The notes under the pieces were generated by a model, which saw nothing but the letters and a program-made list of their open reading frames with translations, ran no database searches and was not told the DNA's origin. Below, in pieces: positions 17,981 to 25,552 of a stretch of DNA of 64,000 bases (within the stretch, counting starts at the first letter, position 1; the number at the start of each line of letters is the position of its first letter). The stretch lies in assembly GCA_963788185.1 (NCBI GenBank), contig CAWBGE010000024.1, positions 124,001-188,000 of the forward strand. The letters run 5' to 3'. A program made the translations under genes and the position numbers. Source of the DNA: CAIWHR01 sp963788185. GTDB taxonomy: Bacteria; Pseudomonadota; Gammaproteobacteria; Burkholderiales; Casimicrobiaceae.

Positions 17981-18768
17981 TGCAGATCACCGTCGCGGGC
18001 CATCCCGCATACGCGTACACGGGCAGTCGCGCGCCCGATCCTTCGCTGCCCACCGTGGTCTTCATCCACGGCGCCGCCAACGACCACAGCGTCTGGGCAT
18101 TGCAGTCGCGTTACTTCGCCTGGCACGGCCGCAACGTCCTCGCCGTCGACCTGCCGGGACACGGACGTTCCGGGGGCGCCGCGCCGGCGAGCGTCGAGGC
18201 GATCGCCGCGTGGGTGATCGCGCTGCTCGATGCAGCAGGCGTGAATAGCGCTGCGCTGTGCGGGCATTCGCTGGGAGCGCTCGTTGCGCTCGACTGCGCG
18301 GCACGGCACCCGGCGAGAATCGGGAAGATCGCGCTCCTGGGCGCAGCGGTGCCGATGACGGTCAGCGACGAGCTGCTGGCCTGCGCAAAGGTCGACGATC
18401 ACGCGGCGCTGGAGATGATCAACGGCTGGTCGTTCAGCGCGGGCCGGCAGCTCGGCGGCAATGCGGTGCCCGGGATGTGGATGACGGGCAACGGGATGCG
18501 GTTGATGGAGCGTGCGGCACCCGGTGTGCTCCATGCCGATCTCGCCGCCTGCCATGCGTATGCGAACGGACTCGCGGCGGCGGCGCGCTGCCGGTGCCCG
18601 GCGTTGCTGATCATGGGCAGTCGCGACATCATGGCGCCGCCGAGAAACGCGGCCACGTTGATCGACGCGCTCCGGCAACCCAGCACCGTGACACTGCCGG
18701 GCAGCGGGCATGCATTGATGGCCGAAGAGCCGGACGCGGTGCTGGACGCACTGCGCCCGTTCCTGTGA
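17980..18768 (+). CDS. Alpha/beta hydrolase
   Basis: 262-aa alpha/beta-hydrolase with oxyanion HGAAND near residue 30, nucleophile elbow GHSLGALVALD (Ser near 97), acid in MGSRDIMAPP and catalytic His in LPGSGHALMAEEP. The ATG overlaps the metY stop (TGATG). No signal peptide is visible, so it is cytoplasmic. Homologues include esterases, haloperoxidase-like enzymes and MenH-like proteins. The coupling to metY suggests a role linked to activated homoserine or sulfur metabolism, but this is inference only; it lacks the long lid of homoserine acetyltransferase MetX. Confidence 0.8.
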   Translation: MQITVAGHPAYAYTGSRAPDPSLPTVVFIHGAANDHSVWALQSRYFAWHGRNVLAVDLPGHGRSGGAAPASVEAIAAWVIALLDAAGVNSAALCGHSLGALVALDCAARHPARIGKIALLGAAVPMTVSDELLACAKVDDHAALEMINGWSFSAGRQLGGNAVPGMWMTGNGMRLMERAAPGVLHADLAACHAYANGLAAAARCRCPALLIMGSRDIMAPPRNAATLIDALRQPSTVTLPGSGHALMAEEPDAVLDALRPFL

Positions 18769-18793
18769 TGCTTGCCGTATGGCGGAGACGGTC

Positions 18794-19573
18794 ATGAGCC
18801 ACGAGATCGATGTGAAGCGGTCGGCGTTTCCCGAAGTGCGTGCCATCGCCGTCGGCTCGCCGTTCCGGTGGCTCGCCAAGGGCTGGCAGGATTTCCGCGC
18901 CCGTCCGCTGCCCAGCGTGTTCTACGGCGTCTGTTTTGCCGCGATGGGCTGGCTGGTCGCGTTCACGTTCCGCAATGCGTACCAGTACGTGTCGGCATTG
19001 GTGACGGGCTTTTTCCTGGTCGGACCTTTCCTCTCCATCGGCCTGTACGACCTGTCGCGCCGCCGGCAGCGAGGCGAGGTGGCGACGCTGCTGCCGACGC
19101 TCGATGCATGGCGCTCCAATGTCGGCGCGATCGGCATGTTCGCGCTGGTGCTCGGCGTCATCCTGCTCGTCTGGGCGCGCGCATCGCTGGTCGTCTTCGC
19201 GCTCTTCTACACGCAGGACATGCCGAGCCTCCATGGCTTCCTGGCGCAGGTGGTCTCGCTCGAAAATCTCGAGTTCCTGTTCGCTTATTTCTGCGTCGGC
19301 GGGTTCTTTGCCGTGCTGGTCTTCGCCATATCGGTCGTGTCGGTGCCGATGATGATGGACCGCGACACCGACGGCATCGTCGCCGTGCTGACGAGCCTCA
19401 AGGCCTTCGGCGCCAGCGTGCCGGCGATGATCGTCTGGGGCCTTCTCATCGCGGTGGTGATCGGGCTGGGCTTCGCGCTCTGGTTCGTCGGCCTCGTGGT
19501 CGCGGTGCCCGTCATCGGCCACGCGACGTGGCATGCGTATCGCGAGATCGTGGTGGCCGACGCATCCTCATGA
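18794..19573 (+). CDS. DUF2189 multi-pass inner-membrane protein
   Basis: 259 aa starting at ATG 18794, preceded by GGAG at 8 nt; an ATG at 18779 is in frame but would include the ribosome site. After a hydrophilic N-terminus (VRAIAVGSPFRWLAKGWQDF, a DUF2189 hallmark) there are about six membrane segments, paired around LIVGPFLS-like and MDRDTDGIVAVLTSLKA loops. The family is common in proteobacteria and has no assigned function. It overlaps rsmE by ATGA and forms a likely operon with metY, the hydrolase and rsmE. Confidence 0.75.
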   Translation: MSHEIDVKRSAFPEVRAIAVGSPFRWLAKGWQDFRARPLPSVFYGVCFAAMGWLVAFTFRNAYQYVSALVTGFFLVGPFLSIGLYDLSRRRQRGEVATLLPTLDAWRSNVGAIGMFALVLGVILLVWARASLVVFALFYTQDMPSLHGFLAQVVSLENLEFLFAYFCVGGFFAVLVFAISVVSVPMMMDRDTDGIVAVLTSLKAFGASVPAMIVWGLLIAVVIGLGFALWFVGLVVAVPVIGHATWHAYREIVVADASS

Positions 19574-20304
19574 CCGCCCCGCGTTTCTTCGTCCCGACCG
19601 CGTTGTCGGTGGAATGCGTCGGACAGGTCGTCGAACTCCCCGAGGCTGTGGCGCATCACGCGCTGCGGGTGCGCCGCATGACGGCTGGCCAGGCGCTCAC
19701 GCTCTTCGACGGGCGTGGCGGCGAATTCGCTTCGACCATCGAGCGCGCAGACAAGCGCGGCGCGCGGGTTCGCGTCGCGGCCTTCGACCCGGTCGAGCGC
19801 GAATCGCCGCTCGTCATCACGCTGGCCCAGGGCATCGCTGCCAACGATGCGATGGACTACGCGCTGCGCAAGGCCGTCGAGCTGGGCGTCACGTCGATCC
19901 AGCCGTTGGTGACTGCGCGCAGTGCGCCGCTGCCGGCAGGCGAGCGCGGCGAACGGCGGCAGGCGCACTGGCAGCAGATCGCCATCGCCGCGTGCGAGCA
20001 GTGCGGGCGCAACCGCGTTCCCGTCGTGGCCGCTCCGATGCCGCTATCCGACTGGCTTGTCGCGGAGCAGCGCACGGGGCTGATCCTGGCTCCTGGCGGG
20101 CAGGACAGACTCGCCGGCCTGCCCGCGCCGCGCGGTCCGCTCACGCTGCTGGTGGGGCCTGAGGGCGGTTTTGCGGAACACGAGATCGCACTGGCGCGGC
20201 GGGCCGGATTGCGGGCGCTGGGGATGGGGCCGCGGGTGTTGCGTACCGAGACCGCAGGCATCGCCGCGCTGGCGGCGATGCAGGCGCTGTGGGGCGACGG
20301 CTGA
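19570..20304 (+). CDS. rsmE: 16S rRNA (uracil1498-N3)-methyltransferase
   Basis: 244-aa SPOUT-class enzyme that methylates U1498 of 16S rRNA using SAM. An N-terminal PUA-like part (PRFFVPTAL..HHALRVRRMTAGQALTLFDGRG) is followed by the knotted SPOUT domain with LLVGPEGGFAEHEI and LGMGPRVLRTETA, both diagnostic. The length is standard. The ATG overlaps the stop of the DUF2189 gene. Convergent with holA, with 9 bp between the stops. Confidence 0.93.
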   Translation: MTAPRFFVPTALSVECVGQVVELPEAVAHHALRVRRMTAGQALTLFDGRGGEFASTIERADKRGARVRVAAFDPVERESPLVITLAQGIAANDAMDYALRKAVELGVTSIQPLVTARSAPLPAGERGERRQAHWQQIAIAACEQCGRNRVPVVAAPMPLSDWLVAEQRTGLILAPGGQDRLAGLPAPRGPLTLLVGPEGGFAEHEIALARRAGLRALGMGPRVLRTETAGIAALAAMQALWGDG

Positions 20305-20313
20305 CGCAATCTT

Positions 20314-21330
20314 TCAGGCGGGCGTCGGCTTGCCGGCGAGCGCCAGTGCCTGCGTGCGCAGCGCATCCCAGGCGTTGCCGCGGCCGATGCCCTTCGACAG
20401 CGCGTCGAGTCGCGCCAGTTCGCGCAGCAGCGGCGCAATGGCGGCGGGGCGCAGGCGCCGCGCGGCACGTTCCATCGCGGCTTGCCGCTTGCCCCACACC
20501 CGCGCGTTGCGCAGCGCCGTCGCCACGGGTGTCCCGCTGGCTGTGGCTTCGACGATCGCGGCCAGCGCGTGCACATCCTCGCCCAATTGCCACAGCAGCA
20601 GCTGGATGCTCTCGCCTTCGCCTTCGAGCGCGGACATGATGCGGACGACGCGCGCGGCATCGCCGCCGAGCCAGGCTTCGGAGAGCTGGAACACGTCGTA
20701 GCGGGCGACGTCGACGATCGCCCGCTCGACGGCGTCCTGCGACACTTCGCCGGCGGGGAGCAGCAGGCCCAGTTTTTCGATCTCCTGCTGCGCGGCGAAG
20801 AGATTGCCTTCGCAACGGTCGGCGAGAAAGGCCAGTGTTTCACGGCTCGCGCGCTGCTGCTGCCGCGCGAGCCGGCCGGCGATCCACGCCGGCAGGTCGT
20901 CGCGTTCCAGCGGATAGACGGCCACCACCACTCCGTTTGCCGCGAGGGCGCCAAACCAGGCGGACGACTGGGTTGCGCGATCGAGGCGCGGCAGCGTGAT
21001 CAGCAGCACCTGGTCGGGGTTGGGACGTGCCGCGTAGGCTTCGAGCGCCTTGCCGCCCTCGGTGCCGGGCTTGCCGCCGGGAATGCGAAGATCGATCAGC
21101 TTCCGGCCGCCAAACAGCCCCATATTGGCGCCGGCCGCGAGAAACGCATCCCACTTGAAGTCGCGCTCGGCGACGAGAACTTCGCGTTCAACGCATCCCT
21201 CGCGACGGGCGGCGGCGCGGATGGCGTCGCCCGCTTCGATCGCGAGCAGCGGCTCGTCGCCATGGACGACATAGATCGGGGCGAGCGCCCGCTCGAGATG
21301 CTCGGAGAGCTTGCGGGCGTGGAGCTCCAT
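20314..21330 (-). CDS. holA: DNA polymerase III subunit delta
   Basis: 338-aa clamp-loader subunit that opens the beta sliding clamp. The N-terminal AAA-like fold carries the IYVVHGDEPLLAIEAGD start and the clamp-contact region ANMGLFGGRKLIDLRIPGG; domain III ends with MERAARRLRPAAIAPLLRELARLD. It sits directly after lptE (11-bp gap) on the same strand in the conserved leuS-lptE-holA cluster of beta/gammaproteobacteria, which supports the assignment. The length matches the E. coli protein (343 aa). Confidence 0.93.
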   Translation of the reverse strand: MELHARKLSEHLERALAPIYVVHGDEPLLAIEAGDAIRAAARREGCVEREVLVAERDFKWDAFLAAGANMGLFGGRKLIDLRIPGGKPGTEGGKALEAYAARPNPDQVLLITLPRLDRATQSSAWFGALAANGVVVAVYPLERDDLPAWIAGRLARQQQRASRETLAFLADRCEGNLFAAQQEIEKLGLLLPAGEVSQDAVERAIVDVARYDVFQLSEAWLGGDAARVVRIMSALEGEGESIQLLLWQLGEDVHALAAIVEATASGTPVATALRNARVWGKRQAAMERAARRLRPAAIAPLLRELARLDALSKGIGRGNAWDALRTQALALAGKPTPA

Positions 21331-21341
21331 CGCGCGCTGCC

Positions 21342-21857
21342 CTAGACCGGCGGCGTCGCTGCCTGCAGCCGGCGCAGGATCTGCAGGACGGCGTCGGTCT
21401 GCATTTCCTTCAGCAACCGCACTTCCTGCGGCTCGCGGGCGAGGACTTCCGACTCGCTGAACGTGAAGCTGCGGCGGATGACGATCTCGCTGGCAGGCAG
21501 CCAGTCCTTGCCGGCGGCGTCGTGCAGCCGGAACGACACGCGCTTCGCGAGTGCGAACTCGCGCGCCCGGCCGCCGCCGGACAGCGAGAGCACCTGCTTG
21601 TCGTCCACGGGCGCCGGGACTTCCAGAATCACCTCGGCGAGCGTCGCCGAATCGACGATGCGAACCCCGCCGGATCCCTCGAGCGCACGCCGCAGCTCCT
21701 GCGTCATCGGCGCGGCGGCGGGCGCATTGAGATACACGGTCTTGAACGCATAGGTGAATTCGCCGCGCAGGTGAAAGCCGCAGGCGCCGACCAGCAGCGC
21801 GAGTCCGATGGCAACGAGCCTTCCCGCAGCGCTTGCGCCGCGCGGATGCAGGCGCAT
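21342..21857 (-). CDS. lptE: LPS-assembly lipoprotein LptE
   Basis: 171-aa outer-membrane lipoprotein that plugs the LptD barrel during lipopolysaccharide insertion. A short basic N-terminus is followed by a hydrophobic stretch and the lipobox LVGAC (Cys26), then the typical GFHLRGEFTYAFKTVYLNAP. ATG 21857 places the lipobox correctly and begins 8 nt after the leuS stop; an upstream ATG (21878) inside leuS is possible. Middle of the leuS-lptE-holA operon. Confidence 0.92.
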   Translation of the reverse strand: MRLHPRGASAAGRLVAIGLALLVGACGFHLRGEFTYAFKTVYLNAPAAAPMTQELRRALEGSGGVRIVDSATLAEVILEVPAPVDDKQVLSLSGGGRAREFALAKRVSFRLHDAAGKDWLPASEIVIRRSFTFSESEVLAREPQEVRLLKEMQTDAVLQILRRLQAATPPV

Positions 21858-21864
21858 CGTCGTA

Positions 21865-24498
21865 CTAGACGACGACATTGACCAGCCGCCCGGGCACGAC
21901 CACGATCTTCTTCAACGGCGCGCCCGCCGCGTGTTTCGCAACGTCGGCGCTCGCCCGCGCCGCCGCCTCGATGGCCGCCTTGTCGGCGCCGGCGGGCACG
22001 ATGATCTTGCCGCGCAGCTTGCCGTTGACCTGCAGCACGAGTTCGATTTCGTCCTGCAGCAGCGCAGCGGCGTCGACCGCGGGCCACGCGGCATCGACGA
22101 GGTCGCCGTGCGCCGTGGCGTATCCGAGTTCGTTCCACATCGCCCAGGCCGTGTGCGGCACGACCGGGTAGAGCACACGCAACAGGATCGACAGACCTTC
22201 GCGCAGACCGGCGGGGGCACCCCTGGCGTCGACGGGAACGCCTTCGAGCGTGTTCAGCATCTTCATGCCGGCCGAGACGATGGTGTTGTACTGGATGCGT
22301 TCGTAATCGTAATTGGCCTGCCGCAACGTCAGGTGGATGTCGCGGCGGGCGGCCTTGACCGCGGCATCGGCCGTTGCGGGGTCGACGCTATTCGGCGCCC
22401 CGGTGATCACCTCCGCACGCGCCTGGCCAAAGCTCCACAGGCGCTTGAGGAACCGGTGCGCGCCTTCGACGCCGGCATCCGACCACTCGAGTGTGGCTTC
22501 GGGGTGCGAGGCGAACATCACGAACAGACGCGCCGTGTCGGCGCCGTAGCGGTCGATCAATTCCTGCGGGTCGACGCCGTTGTTCTTCGACTTCGACATC
22601 GTGCCCACGCCGCCGTAGTCGACCGCCGAGCCGTCCGCCTTGAGCTTCGCGCCGACGATGCGGCCGTCGTCGCCGAACACGTTGTCGACGTCGTCGGGCC
22701 AGTAGTACTCGACGCCGCCGGTCGCTCCCTTGCGGCTGTAGATGTGGTTGAGCACCATCCCCTGCGTCAGCAGGCGGGTGAAGGGTTCGTCGAACTTGAC
22801 GAGGCCGAGGTCGCGCATCACCTTGGTCCAGAATCGCGCGTAAAGGAGGTGCAGGATCGCGTGCTCGATGCCGCCGATGTACTGGTCCATCGGCATCCAG
22901 TAGTCGTTGCGCGCGTCGACCATCGCCGGCGCATCCGGGCAGGTGTAGCGCATGTAGTACCACGACGAATCGACGAAGGTGTCCATCGTGTCGGTCTCGC
23001 GGCGCGCCGGCTTGCCGCATTGCGGGCAGGCGACGGCGAGGAAATCCTCGCGCTTGTTGAGCGGGTTGCCGCTGCCGTCGGGGATGCAGTCCTCGGGCAG
23101 CAGCACGGGCAGGTCCTTCTCGGGCACCGGGACCGAACCGCAGGACGCGCAGTGGATGATCGGGATCGGCGTGCCCCAGTAACGCTGGCGCGAGATGCCC
23201 CAGTCGCGCAGCCGGAACGTCGTCTGCTTCTCGCCCAGGCCCTTCGCCGCGAGGTCGGCGGCGATCGCATCGACCGCCGCTACGTAACCGAGGCCGTCGT
23301 ACTTGCCGCTGTGCACGCAGTGGCCACGCGTCTTGTCCTCGTACCAGGGCTGCCACGCCGCCGTCGAGAAGGCCTCGCCGTCGATGCCGACGACGTCCTT
23401 GATCGCCAGTCCGTATTTGAGCGCGAACGCGAAATCGCGCTCGTCGTGCGCCGGCACGCCCATCACCGCGCCGTCGCCGTAGCCGATCAGCACGTAGTTG
23501 CCTACCCAGACATCGACCTTGTCGCCGGTCAACGGATGCGCAACCGAAAGCCCCGTGGGCATGCCCTTCTTTTCCATCGTCGCGAGGTCGGCTTCCATCA
23601 CCGAGCCGCGCTTGCACTCGTCGATGAACGCGGCGAGTGCCGGGTTCGACAGCGCCGCATGCGCCGCCAGCGGGTGTTCGGGGGCGACGGCGCAGAAGGT
23701 GACGCCCATGATGGTGTCGGCGCGGGTCGTGAACACGTACATCCTGCCGCCGCCGATCAGCGCGCCCGAGGCGTCGCGAATCTCGTGCGGAAACGCGAAG
23801 CGCACGCCCTGGCTCTTGCCGATCCAGTTCGCCTGCATCGTCTTCACGCGCTCGGGCCAGCCGTCCATCTTGTCCAGTTGCGCGAGCAGTTCCTCGGCGT
23901 AATCGGTGATCTTGAGGTAGTAGCCGGGGATCTCGCGCTTCTCGACCAGCGCGCCAGTGCGCCAGCCGCGCCCGTCGATCACCTGTTCGTTGGCGAGCAC
24001 CGTCTGGTCGACCGGATCCCAGTTGACGACCTGCGTCTTGCGGTAGGCGATGCCCTTGTCGAGCATCTTGAGGAACAGCCACTGGTTCCACTTGTAGTAG
24101 CCCGGGTCGCAGGCGGCGACTTCTCGCGACCAGTCGATCGCGAGCCCCATCGCCTGCATCTGCCGCTTCATGGTCGCGATGTTGTCGTATGTCCATCGCG
24201 CAGGCGCGACGCGGTTCTTCATCGCGGCATTCTCGGCCGGCAGCCCGAACGCATCCCAGCCCATCGGCATCAGGACGTTGTAGCCCTGCATCCGCAGCTG
24301 GCGGTACATGACGTCGTTGATGGTGTAGTTGCGAACGTGCCCCATGTGCAGCTTGCCGGACGGATACGGCAGCATCGACACGCAGTAATACTTGCCTTTG
24401 GGAAAGCGGGGGTCGTTTTCTCTGGCGACGTAGGCGTCGGTTGCCTTCCAGTGGCTCTGGGCAGCGGCTTCGATCTTGGCGGGGTTGAACGGCTTCAT
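21865..24498 (-). CDS. leuS: Leucyl-tRNA synthetase
   Basis: 877-aa class I aminoacyl-tRNA synthetase. The HIGH motif appears as KLHMGHVRN near residue 50, followed by the CP1 editing domain, a zinc-binding insertion with paired cysteines (CASCGSVPVP ... ACPQCGKPARR) and a KMSKS motif TMSKSKNNGVDP near 630. The C-terminus ends GRLVNVVV. ATG 24498 is chosen because MKPFNPAKIEAAAQ aligns with the normal start; an in-frame ATG 57 nt upstream adds unlikely sequence. First gene of the leuS-lptE-holA cluster. Confidence 0.97.
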   Translation of the reverse strand: MKPFNPAKIEAAAQSHWKATDAYVARENDPRFPKGKYYCVSMLPYPSGKLHMGHVRNYTINDVMYRQLRMQGYNVLMPMGWDAFGLPAENAAMKNRVAPARWTYDNIATMKRQMQAMGLAIDWSREVAACDPGYYKWNQWLFLKMLDKGIAYRKTQVVNWDPVDQTVLANEQVIDGRGWRTGALVEKREIPGYYLKITDYAEELLAQLDKMDGWPERVKTMQANWIGKSQGVRFAFPHEIRDASGALIGGGRMYVFTTRADTIMGVTFCAVAPEHPLAAHAALSNPALAAFIDECKRGSVMEADLATMEKKGMPTGLSVAHPLTGDKVDVWVGNYVLIGYGDGAVMGVPAHDERDFAFALKYGLAIKDVVGIDGEAFSTAAWQPWYEDKTRGHCVHSGKYDGLGYVAAVDAIAADLAAKGLGEKQTTFRLRDWGISRQRYWGTPIPIIHCASCGSVPVPEKDLPVLLPEDCIPDGSGNPLNKREDFLAVACPQCGKPARRETDTMDTFVDSSWYYMRYTCPDAPAMVDARNDYWMPMDQYIGGIEHAILHLLYARFWTKVMRDLGLVKFDEPFTRLLTQGMVLNHIYSRKGATGGVEYYWPDDVDNVFGDDGRIVGAKLKADGSAVDYGGVGTMSKSKNNGVDPQELIDRYGADTARLFVMFASHPEATLEWSDAGVEGAHRFLKRLWSFGQARAEVITGAPNSVDPATADAAVKAARRDIHLTLRQANYDYERIQYNTIVSAGMKMLNTLEGVPVDARGAPAGLREGLSILLRVLYPVVPHTAWAMWNELGYATAHGDLVDAAWPAVDAAALLQDEIELVLQVNGKLRGKIIVPAGADKAAIEAAARASADVAKHAAGAPLKKIVVVPGRLVNVVV

Positions 24499-24594
24499 GG
24501 CGTGGGGTGGGCGACGCAAAGTGCCCGCGTCTCCGGGTCCGGATGGCATAAACATTCAATTATACCGGCGAGGAGAACACCCCCGCCGTCGGTC

Positions 24595-25173
24595 TCACCC
24601 TGCGGGAGCGCCCCCGGCGACAACGACGTAGATGCCCATCCCGGCGAAGAGCGCCGCCGCGATGACGCGCACGGCCTTGAACGGGATGCGCGTCGATGCT
24701 GCCTTGCCGATCAGGACGACGGGCACGTTGGCGATCAGCATCCCCAGCGTCGTCCCGACGACCACCGCGGCGAGCGACGCGTACCGCGCCGCCAGCACGA
24801 CGGTGGCCACCTGCGTCTTGTCGCCCATTTCGGCGAGGAAGAACGCGACCAGCGTGACCCCGAAAACCCCCCAACGCGATGCGGGCGGCGGTTGGTCGCC
24901 GTCGTCGAGGGTGTCGGGCTTGAGCGCCCATAGCGCGACCGCGAAGAACGACAGCGCCACCAGCCAGCGCAGATATTCGACCGGGATGACGCCTTGAAGC
25001 AGATTGCCGACCCAGCCCGCAAGCGTGTGGTTGGCCATGGTGGCGGCAAAGATGCCGGCGATGATCGGCAAGGGTCGCTGAAAACGCGCCGCGAGTATCA
25101 ATGCCAACAGTTGCGTCTTGTCGCCGATTTCGCCCAGGGCGACGACGGCGGTGGAGACGAGAAAGGCTTCCAT
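24595..25173 (-). CDS. mneA: UPF0016/GDT1-family manganese exporter
   Basis: 192-aa inner-membrane cation exporter. Two homologous halves each carry the family's acidic motif: VALGEIGDKTQLLAL near residue 15 and FFLAEMGDKTQVATV near 110, with six predicted membrane segments. Bacterial members (MneA) export Mn2+, and vertebrate/yeast relatives (TMEM165, Gdt1) move Mn2+/Ca2+. Assignment to Mn2+ is strengthened by the yybP-ykoY riboswitch directly upstream on the same strand. The start is ATG 25173; no good ribosome site is visible, and a strong hairpin ends 14 nt upstream, consistent with translational control. Monocistronic by appearance. Confidence 0.88.
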   Translation of the reverse strand: MEAFLVSTAVVALGEIGDKTQLLALILAARFQRPLPIIAGIFAATMANHTLAGWVGNLLQGVIPVEYLRWLVALSFFAVALWALKPDTLDDGDQPPPASRWGVFGVTLVAFFLAEMGDKTQVATVVLAARYASLAAVVVGTTLGMLIANVPVVLIGKAASTRIPFKAVRVIAAALFAGMGIYVVVAGGAPAG

Positions 25174-25187
25174 GAGGCGGCACCAGC

Positions 25188-25232
25188 GGGTCGGGCGAGA
25201 TGAACCGAAGGCAAACACCTGTCGCCCGACCC
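25188..25232 (-). promoter_or_regulatory. Strong hairpin between riboswitch and mneA start
   Basis: Perfect 11-bp stem, GGGTCGGGCGA (25232-25222) with TCGCCCGACCC (25198-25188), loop of 23 nt, starting about 14 nt after the riboswitch aptamer and ending 14 nt before the mneA ATG. No U-run follows, so it is not a classic terminator. It is placed to act as the expression platform or to control ribosome access. Confidence 0.55.
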
Positions 25233-25245
25233 GGGTGGCGGATGT

Positions 25246-25368
25246 TGGCCTAAGGTCTCGCCAAGACCGCGTATGCGGTGCCGGAGGCGCCATGACCCTG
25301 GTGCTGCACGGGTCAAGTGTGTTGACGCATCCCCCCTGCCAGGCAGGGGCGGCTACTCCCCAAAGGAA
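25246..25368 (-). ncRNA. yybP-ykoY manganese riboswitch
   Basis: On the minus strand the leader reads through the hallmark elements of this Mn2+-sensing RNA: the L1 segment GGGGAGTAGC (about 25361-25352), a G/C-rich arm, GCGTCAACA, GTCATGGCGCC with a three-way junction, and the L3-side closing segment GGCGAGACCTTAGGCC (about 25263-25248). The aptamer sits 5' of the UPF0016 exporter, the textbook partner, and starts about 7 nt after an extended -10 box. Ends are approximate. In this class Mn2+ binding turns expression on. Confidence 0.9.
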
Positions 25369-25374
25369 GCGTGG

Positions 25375-25383
25375 ATTCTACCA
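25375..25383 (-). promoter_or_regulatory. Extended -10 promoter of the riboswitch-mneA transcript
   Basis: TGGTAGAAT on the minus strand (TGn plus TAGAAT), with transcription predicted to begin about 7 nt downstream, right at the 5' edge of the aptamer. No clear -35 box, as expected for an extended -10 promoter. Confidence 0.55.
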
Positions 25384-25552
25384 AACCTGCGCGACGCCCG
25401 GGTGGTAAACGGCCGAAGAACCGCCTTGCCCGGTAGAATCGAAACCTTTCGCAGCTGCGACGCGGAACCAACGGACGCCGCGGGCGCCCAATCCGGGGTG
25501 CGACCGGTTCCTGGAAGCGCAGCGCCTGCCGACATCTGTTTTCGATCACTCG

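Noticed and set aside
21808..24933. A plus-strand open frame of over 1000 codons opposite leuS
   Set aside because: It mirrors leuS and has no recognisable domain; leuS motifs are unmistakable.
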